This document shows positions 31,641-36,576 of a stretch of 36,576 nt of DNA, piece after piece. Under the pieces are notes generated by a model. It was not told the DNA's origin. It worked only from the letters and a program-made list of their open reading frames with translations, and made no database searches. Numbering within the stretch: position 1 is the stretch's first letter; the number at the start of each line of letters is the position of its first letter. The stretch comes from CAYXDR01 sp046498185 (GTDB lineage Bacteria; Desulfobacterota; DSM-4660; Desulfatiglandales; Desulfatiglandaceae): NCBI GenBank assembly GCA_046498185.1, contig JAWOBE010000080.1:1-36576 (forward strand), in the 5' to 3' direction. Position numbers and translations under genes: made by a program.

Positions 31641-32693
31641 TCAAAACAGTTCAATTATACGGTCGGTCACCTTGGTCATTCGAGCATCACCGCCAAGATC
31701 CGGCGTGCAAAAACCTTCGGCGGTAAGGGATTCGATCGACTTCATCAATGAGGCTGCGGCTTGTTTTTCCCCCAGGAAATCAAGCATCATCTGGACGGAC
31801 CAGATTGTCGCAATAGGGTTTGCGATGCCCTTGCCTGCGATATCCGGGGCGGAACCGTGAACCGGTTCGAACATCGACGGGAAAATTTTTTCGGGATTCA
31901 AATTCGCGGAGGGCGCTATGCCTATCCCGCCTGCAACGGCCGGCCCAAGGTCTGAAAGGATATCCGCAAAAAGGTTGCTGCCGACAACCACGTCAAACCA
32001 GTCCGGGTGCAGCACAAAATGGGCTGATAAAATATCTATGTGAAATTTATCCCGGCGTACATCGCGATAAATTCGGCCTGCAGCCTCGAAGCGTTCATCC
32101 CAGAAAGGCATCGTATGCTTGATGCCGTTTGACTTGGTGGCGGCGGTGACATGTTTTTTGGGACGAGATTGAGCCAGTTCAAATGCAAACTTCATAACTC
32201 TGTCTACTCCGCTCCGGGTGAATACAGTTTCCTGCACTGCGGTTTCGCGCTCGGTTCCGGAAAAGATTCGCCCTCCTATGTCCGAATACTCCCCTTCGGT
32301 GTTTTCCCTGATAACCACGAAATCAATGTCTTCCGGCTTTCTGCCGGCAAGGGGTGATTGAATGCCGGGAAGCAGGCGCACGGGCCTGACATTCACATAA
32401 AGGTCGAAGCCCCGCCGGATGGGTATCAGAAGCCCCCACAAGGATATGTGGTCCGGCACCGCAGGGTCTCCCACAGCACCCAATAAAATCGTATCAAACG
32501 GTTTGAGTTTTTCCAGACCGTCTGAAGGCATCATTTGCCCGTGCTTCAGATAGTGTTCACATGAATATGGAAACTCGGTGAAACTCACTTTAAAGCCATA
32601 CTTCGTGGCCAGGGCTTCGAGGACTCTCACACCTTCCGGAACCACTTCCCGGCCGATGCCGTCGCCCGGCACCAATGCGATTTTGTACTCCAT
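31641..32693 (-). CDS. D-malate/tartrate dehydrogenase (isopropylmalate dehydrogenase family)
   Basis: A 350-aa NAD-dependent beta-decarboxylating dehydrogenase. Motifs such as LVPGDGIGREVVPEGV, HISLWGLLIPIRRGFDLYVN, VRPVRLLPG, VVIRENTEGEYSDIGGR, TAATKSNGIKHTMPFWDE and VVVGSNLFADILSDLGPA, then IGIAPSANLNPEKIFPSMFEPVHGSAPDIAG in segments, match the tartrate/D-malate class (TtuC/DmlA) better than LeuB or Icd. It would oxidise D-malate or tartrate, yielding pyruvate or related acids. AAAGGAG precedes the ATG. Its position after tctCAB fits a transported C4 or tricarboxylic acid as substrate. Confidence 0.88.
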   Translation of the reverse strand: MEYKIALVPGDGIGREVVPEGVRVLEALATKYGFKVSFTEFPYSCEHYLKHGQMMPSDGLEKLKPFDTILLGAVGDPAVPDHISLWGLLIPIRRGFDLYVNVRPVRLLPGIQSPLAGRKPEDIDFVVIRENTEGEYSDIGGRIFSGTERETAVQETVFTRSGVDRVMKFAFELAQSRPKKHVTAATKSNGIKHTMPFWDERFEAAGRIYRDVRRDKFHIDILSAHFVLHPDWFDVVVGSNLFADILSDLGPAVAGGIGIAPSANLNPEKIFPSMFEPVHGSAPDIAGKGIANPIATIWSVQMMLDFLGEKQAAASLMKSIESLTAEGFCTPDLGGDARMTKVTDRIIELF

Positions 32694-32744
32694 TCGTTTC
32701 TCCTTTAAACAATAATGAACATTTTGAAAGAGGTGTATAATATC

Positions 32745-33203
32745 TTAAATCAGGAATCCACTCGGAAGAGGAATATGCAGAAGCTTTGTAAAAATAAGAT
32801 AAAAAAAACCGACTTCGAAAAGCACGATCATCACCCAGCCGGCCATCAACTTATGAGATACCTGCCGGTTGGCCAGTGCCAGGTAGTAAACCAGCGAGGA
32901 GATGACTACGAGGCTGGACACAAAAAAACCGACATTTGGTATGGCGATGCCCCAGGCGAAGAAATGCAAGGCAGTGACAATTACGCGACGGTTGCTGCCC
33001 TCGGCGAACAAGTTTCGGCGGTCGGGGTTCAGGAAGCTTCTTATTACCAGCAAAACCGAGATCAAACCCATTATTTTGGTCATGGTCTTCGGGAACATGC
33101 TGCTCAACCGTGTCATTTCAGGGTCCAGAGAAAGCCAGAATGCAGCGGTGACACCAAGGCCCACAAGGCCGGCGACCAGATCAGTGTTGGCATTTCTAAT
33201 CAT
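32745..33203 (-). CDS. tctB: Tripartite tricarboxylate transporter small membrane subunit TctB
   Basis: A 152-aa inner-membrane protein starting at ATG 33203 with AAGGAG upstream and a 4-base ATGA overlap with tctA. A longer frame beginning inside tctA is not used. Four hydrophobic segments are visible (DLVAGLVGLGVTAAFWLSL, MGLISVLLVIRSFL, GIAIPNVGFFVSSLVVISSL, LMAGWVMIVLFEVGFFYLIF in part), the normal TctB pattern. It pairs with TctA. The order tctC-tctA-tctB differs from the common tctC-tctB-tctA. Confidence 0.82.
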   Translation of the reverse strand: MIRNANTDLVAGLVGLGVTAAFWLSLDPEMTRLSSMFPKTMTKIMGLISVLLVIRSFLNPDRRNLFAEGSNRRVIVTALHFFAWGIAIPNVGFFVSSLVVISSLVYYLALANRQVSHKLMAGWVMIVLFEVGFFYLIFTKLLHIPLPSGFLI

Positions 33204-34735
33204 TGGTTTTGCTGCTCCTTTTCCATGAGTTTTTTCCGCGACCTGCGCCTTCGAAAGGCAGCAAAATAAGGCCATGCGGCCGATACCACAACCATTCCGA
33301 TGAGTATCCATGAAAGCTGGTTTTGGAATAACCGAACGACAGGAAATTTGTAAGCCATGCCGGTCAGCAGCGCTTGAACAAAGCCGATTTCCGCTATGCC
33401 GCCCAGGATCAGGCCCAACACGATAGGTGCAGGGTTTATGTCGATCTGCTTCAACAAATACCCGGCGGTACCGAGTATGAGCATAATAATGACGTCCGAT
33501 ACGCTGTTTCTAAGGGCGTATGTGCCCAATATCGTGGCGAGCCCTATCGTGGGTACAAGAAAGTAATAGGGTGTCTTAAAAATGATGCGGTAGATCAGCC
33601 TGCCGCCGAGCAGCCCAACCGGTACCATGGCCAGCGCTGCAAGGCCCATGGAAATGATAAATCCGTAGGTAAGAACGCCGCTTGTCGTGAAAAGCTCGAT
33701 GCCGGGCCTGAGACCGTGCAGAAGCATTACGCCGAGAATAACCGCATCCGGTGGTGCGCCGGGAATTCCCAGGGTCAACAGTGGCACCATGCTTCCCGCA
33801 ACCGTTACGTTGTTGCTTGATTCGGTGGCGACAAGACCCTCGATTATGCCCGTACCGAAAAGCTCGGGGTGTTTGGAAGCGCGTTTGGCTTCATTATATG
33901 CAACAAGATTTGCTATGTTTCCGCCGGCCCCTGGAATGATGGCGACGATTTCTCCGATGGTGCAGGACCTGATCAGGTTGCCCGGCATGGAGAAAACCGT
34001 CTTGGTCACTTTCCAAAATGAAGCCCGCTCTTTGGACGAGAGAGATACTTCGCCGAGTGCAGCTCTTCCTTGAGCGGCCATGTTATAAAGCTCCGGGAGC
34101 ACGAAAAGACCGATAAGTGCGACAATCATTTCGACACCCCCCTGCATCACGGGCATTCCGAAGGTGAATCGGGTTTCGCCGCCGATGGGTGAAACCCCCA
34201 TCGTGCCGAGCATCATACCGAATGAGCCCCCTAGAAGGCCTTTCAAAACTGACCCTTCGGACAGGCTGGCTATCAATGTAAGGCCCAGCATCGCGACCCA
34301 GAAATACTCAGCGGGTCCAAACTTTAAGGAAAGCCTTGCCAGAGGGGGTGAGAGGAACAGAAGAAACAGCACACCGGCGATTCCTCCGACCGCCGATGAT
34401 ATCGTGGCGACACTTATGGCTTCGAGTGCTCTTCCTTGTTTTGAAAGCGGGTAGCCTTCAAATGCCGTGGCGATTGATGAAGGGGTGCCGGGGGTGTTTA
34501 CCAGTATAGCGGCAAAAGAACCTCCGTAAATCGCACCCATATATACTGCGCCAAGCGCCACCAGGCCCAACAGCGGCGGCATCGTGAACGTAAACGGAAG
34601 CAGCACAGCGAGCGCCATCGTGGCTGTAAGCCCTGGCATGGCACCAACGAACAATCCGGAAGAAACGCCTCCGAACACGATAAGAATCACGATCGGGTCT
34701 GCTAACTGTATCACCGCTTCTTTTAGGATATCCAT
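33200..34735 (-). CDS. tctA: Tripartite tricarboxylate transporter large permease TctA
   Basis: A 511-aa inner-membrane permease with about 11-12 hydrophobic segments. The conserved signature GLFVGAMPGLTATMALAVLL followed by YMGAIYGGSFAAILVNTPGT and PSSIATAFEGYPLSKQGRA is diagnostic of TctA. A second block, IIPGAGGNIANLVAYNEAK then VAGSMVPLLTLGIPGAPPDA, is its repeat. The C terminus is Arg/Lys-rich. It forms a solute:cation symporter with TctB and the binding protein TctC, driven by the ion gradient. The substrate may be citrate, tartrate, malate or another carboxylate. The ATG at 34735 follows a 149-base spacer containing a hairpin. Confidence 0.95.
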   Translation of the reverse strand: MDILKEAVIQLADPIVILIVFGGVSSGLFVGAMPGLTATMALAVLLPFTFTMPPLLGLVALGAVYMGAIYGGSFAAILVNTPGTPSSIATAFEGYPLSKQGRALEAISVATISSAVGGIAGVLFLLFLSPPLARLSLKFGPAEYFWVAMLGLTLIASLSEGSVLKGLLGGSFGMMLGTMGVSPIGGETRFTFGMPVMQGGVEMIVALIGLFVLPELYNMAAQGRAALGEVSLSSKERASFWKVTKTVFSMPGNLIRSCTIGEIVAIIPGAGGNIANLVAYNEAKRASKHPELFGTGIIEGLVATESSNNVTVAGSMVPLLTLGIPGAPPDAVILGVMLLHGLRPGIELFTTSGVLTYGFIISMGLAALAMVPVGLLGGRLIYRIIFKTPYYFLVPTIGLATILGTYALRNSVSDVIIMLILGTAGYLLKQIDINPAPIVLGLILGGIAEIGFVQALLTGMAYKFPVVRLFQNQLSWILIGMVVVSAAWPYFAAFRRRRSRKKLMEKEQQNQ

Positions 34736-34794
34736 AATAACAGAACCTCATCGGGCCGTTGGATCGCCTGGACACAGCCCCTGAACAAAATCCG

Positions 34795-34854
34795 CCGGCC
34801 GCTTTCCACCTCACCTGCCGGGGATATGGGCGGCGGGTGCGGAGAAGCGGCCGG
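34795..34854 (-). other. Intercistronic hairpin between tctC and tctA
   Basis: CCGGCCGCTT (34795-34804) and AAGCGGCCGG (34845-34854) are perfect 10-base inverted repeats separated by 40 bases, in the tctC-tctA spacer. No T-run follows. Such a structure could protect the tctC message or reduce read-through so that more binding protein than permease is made (inference). Confidence 0.55.
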
Positions 34855-34884
34855 TTCCATCTAAAACCGTCCAGGTTATCACTT

Positions 34885-35865
34885 TTATTTCTTTGCTTTT
34901 TCTTTCGCTATTTCCTTGAAGATATCCGCATAGTTGGCTTCCATCTCCTTCACCAGTTTTTCCGCATCTTCATCAACTGCGTAGGTCATAACGAATCCGA
35001 GTTTTTTCTGTTTTTCTGCGATGATCTTGTTCGTTTCGATAAATGCATTGGCCAGCACGTCAATGACATCCGCTGGAGTTCCTTTCGGCGCCGCAACCCC
35101 TCTGAAGGCCCCACCTACGATATCGTAACCAAGCTCCTTGAAGGTGGGGGCGTCAGGTAACGTGTCGACGCGCTCCTCTGAAGCCACCGCGAGCACCCGG
35201 ACCTTATCGCTGTACTGGACGGCCAGCATTGAATAATTCATTGCCGCGGTGTTGTGCCCTCCGAGAAGCGCTGGAACAACCGGGCCGGTGCCGGTGTGGG
35301 GGATGTAGGTTACATCAATTCCTGCGGCGCGCTCCAGTCTCAGGGTTTCCAGGTGATTCGCACTGTAGGTGCCACTTCCACCTACAGAGGCCGCTCCCGG
35401 ATTTTCCTTGGCGAATTTGATGAAATCATCCAATGTCTTGAATGGACTGTCCTTTGCTACGATCAAGGCGTTGGGCGTAAAATGGAACCACATGATCAGT
35501 TCGAAGCCGTCTGTTGTGTATCCGGCGTCCTTACGCATGAGAGGCTGCCCGATGATGTGAGGGATGTTCACCCCTATGACGGTATAACCGTCCGGGGCGG
35601 CGGTTCTCTGGAATTCACTCCATGCAACAGCGCCTCCCCCGCCGGGCTTGTGAGTAATATTGACCGGTACACCTAAAATTTTCTGCAGGTGGTTCTCCTG
35701 GAGCCGGGCTGTTATATCAGATTCACCGCCGGGGTTGAAGGAAATGATATAAGTTATTGGGTTTTCAGGAAATGCGGCCTGAACAGGATTGGAGAAAAGC
35801 ATGAGTGCGAAGGCCGACAAACATAAGACAATAAAAAAGCTGGTTTTTATTTTTTTTGTCTTCAT
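34885..35865 (-). CDS. tctC: Tripartite tricarboxylate transporter binding protein TctC
   Basis: A 326-aa periplasmic solute-binding protein of the Bug/TctC family. The signal peptide MKTKKIKTSFFIVLCLSAFA continues to VQA, with predicted cleavage after Ala30. Family motifs are YIISFNPGGESDITARL, VNITHKPGGGGAVAWSEF, APDGYTVIGVN, FKTLDDFIKFAKENPGAASVGGSGT (in part) and FRGVAAPKGTPADVIDVL. It captures a carboxylate and delivers it to TctAB. It is the first gene of the seven-gene minus-strand unit, with a sigma-70-type promoter about 190 bases upstream. Confidence 0.94.
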   Translation of the reverse strand: MKTKKIKTSFFIVLCLSAFALMLFSNPVQAAFPENPITYIISFNPGGESDITARLQENHLQKILGVPVNITHKPGGGGAVAWSEFQRTAAPDGYTVIGVNIPHIIGQPLMRKDAGYTTDGFELIMWFHFTPNALIVAKDSPFKTLDDFIKFAKENPGAASVGGSGTYSANHLETLRLERAAGIDVTYIPHTGTGPVVPALLGGHNTAAMNYSMLAVQYSDKVRVLAVASEERVDTLPDAPTFKELGYDIVGGAFRGVAAPKGTPADVIDVLANAFIETNKIIAEKQKKLGFVMTYAVDEDAEKLVKEMEANYADIFKEIAKEKAKK

Positions 35866-36054
35866 GATGATACCCCTCTCTTTTTTGGTTGACGGTTAAA
35901 AGGACGAAGCCCAGCGTTAAATCGCACTTAAGAGGTTAATAGAAAATTAAAAAAAATATAACTAAAAGGAAAGTATTTGTAAAAAAATATTTTTAAATAT
36001 AGTTTGAAAAAGAATACCTTTATGCATGAGGTGTCCGATATCTCTACCTTTTTC

Positions 36055-36083
36055 TTTATTCTCGAAATCCAGGCTTGTGTCAA
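36055..36083 (-). promoter_or_regulatory. Sigma-70-type promoter for the tct operon
   Basis: On the minus strand, a perfect TTGACA (36078-36083), 17-base spacer and AATAAA (36055-36060, four of six). The predicted start near 36048 leaves a leader of about 185 bases. That leader is very AT-rich and shows no gene. The AT-rich stretch 35866-36054 holds no other recognised element. Confidence 0.5.
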
Positions 36084-36161
36084 GGAGAAAATCATCCCAG
36101 TGGTTAGGGGTTTGCATGGAGGAAATTTTACGTTAACATTTGTTCCAGTGTGACTAATCCT

Positions 36162-36326
36162 TGACGGCGTCGTAAAAGTCAAAAACAAGATCAACAATCG
36201 AGTCTATGTTGTTTGTTTTCGGGGTCGGTATCGGTAGCGGAGTCGGACGTTGACCGGCGACCTTTTCGACCCCGATACCGATCCCGACGCCGATAAGGCG
36301 GGCATGGTACTTTTACGAGGCCATCA
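36162..36326. repeat. MITE-like element with terminal inverted repeats and hexamer arms, copy F
   Basis: The left end TGACGGCGTCGTAAAAG (36162-36178) and the right end CTTTTACGAGGCCATCA (about 36310-36326) are inverted repeats matching at 15 of 17 positions. TCCT flanks both sides and may be a target duplication. Inside, from 36221, a GTCGGT/ATCGGT hexamer arm faces a complementary CCGATACCGATCCC arm across GGCGACCTTTTCG. The copy at 16841-16950 is closely similar. No transposase is encoded. Confidence 0.75.
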
Positions 36327-36383
36327 TCCTTATACAGGAATTTACGCACAGAAACACACTGGGACACGAAAGGAGATTTAATC

Positions 36384-36576
36384 ATGTCCAAAGGCAGTAT
36401 TCGATGGTTTGGTCACAGTTTCGTTGAATTTACAACCGCAGACGGACACGTGGTTCTTTTTGACCCATGGACGAAAGACGACGGCAACCCGGGAGCGTCG
36501 ATAACCTTGGAAGACATCACTCGCGCCGATCTCGTGCTTGTGAGTCATGATCATTTCGATCATATTGCTTCTGCGG
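36384..36576 (+). CDS. Metal-dependent hydrolase, metallo-beta-lactamase fold (partial)
   Basis: The first 64 codons of a gene cut by the window end. ATG 36384 follows AAAGGAG. The start MSKGSIRWFGHSFVEFTTAD then VVLFDPWTKDDGNPG and the metal motif LVLVSHDHFDHI (HxHxDH) match the UPF0173/YtkL-like hydrolases of the metallo-beta-lactamase superfamily. The enzyme should bind two metals; substrate unknown. A MITE-like element lies 57 bases upstream. Confidence 0.85.
   Translation, partial: MSKGSIRWFGHSFVEFTTADGHVVLFDPWTKDDGNPGASITLEDITRADLVLVSHDHFDHIASA

Noticed and set aside
35928..36197. An AT-rich 89-codon minus-strand frame upstream of tctC
   Set aside because: Low-complexity Phe/Lys/Ile-rich translation with no ribosome-binding site. 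It lies in the tct promoter and leader region.

Overview
The window looks like chromosomal DNA (moderate GC) from an anaerobic Desulfobacterota-type bacterium, probably a sulfate reducer or syntroph. This is inferred from gene content: siroheme-route haem genes (ahbD plus an AhbA/B-type gene), a heterodisulfide-reductase-like iron-sulfur protein that appears to contain selenocysteine, a CoA-disulfide-reductase/rhodanese flavoprotein, a tripartite tricarboxylate transporter (TTT) operon, a sigma-54 activator, and composite intergenic repeats. No rRNA, tRNA, CRISPR array, transposase or phage gene was seen.

Layout. 221-2765: a sigma-54 activator with a receiver domain lacking its phospho-Asp, divergent from a methyltransferase gene preceded by a near-consensus -24/-12 promoter. 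2887-7125: a DUF362/ferredoxin protein, then (minus strand) transketolase coupled to a queuosine-salvage glycosylase. 7478-10879: flavodoxin, MFS carrier, class-III aminotransferase and a broken OppD/DppD-type ATPase remnant. 10860-12362 (minus): two-subunit UxaA/SuyAB-type dehydratase or lyase. 12861-16825: EamA permease, ahbD-ahbA/B, rfbA-rfbC. 17130-19931: a small excisionase-like HTH protein, a DUF3568-like lipoprotein, and the CoA-disulfide reductase/rhodanese. 20544-21857: the HdrD-like protein with an in-frame UGA followed by a SECIS-like hairpin. 22177-25193: thiE-DHH-mgtE. 25229-27164 (minus): GAF, protein kinase and Usp signalling operon. 27599-35865 (minus): a seven-gene operon tctC-tctA-tctB-dmlA/ttuC-hisHF-aminotransferase-cysteine desulfurase. 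36384-end: start of a metallo-beta-lactamase-fold hydrolase.

Intergenic space is filled with two repeat types. One is a composite built of a 6-bp-period RTCGNN array, a T-rich block and a 10-bp-period GGCTAAYA-type block (near 29-215, 12597-12710, 20091-20367, 27280-27598, with a partial copy at 28842). The other is a MITE-like element whose ends read roughly TGACGGCNTCGTAAAAG (4065-4162, 36162-36326, truncated at 16841-16950). One copy, at 36162-36326, contains the hexamer array between these ends, which links the two types.

The strongest lead is the UGA-interrupted HdrD-like gene. It continues in the same frame for 196 codons, has no new start, and carries a short hairpin with a G in the apical loop at the expected distance. 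It sits divergently beside a thiol/disulfide flavoenzyme.
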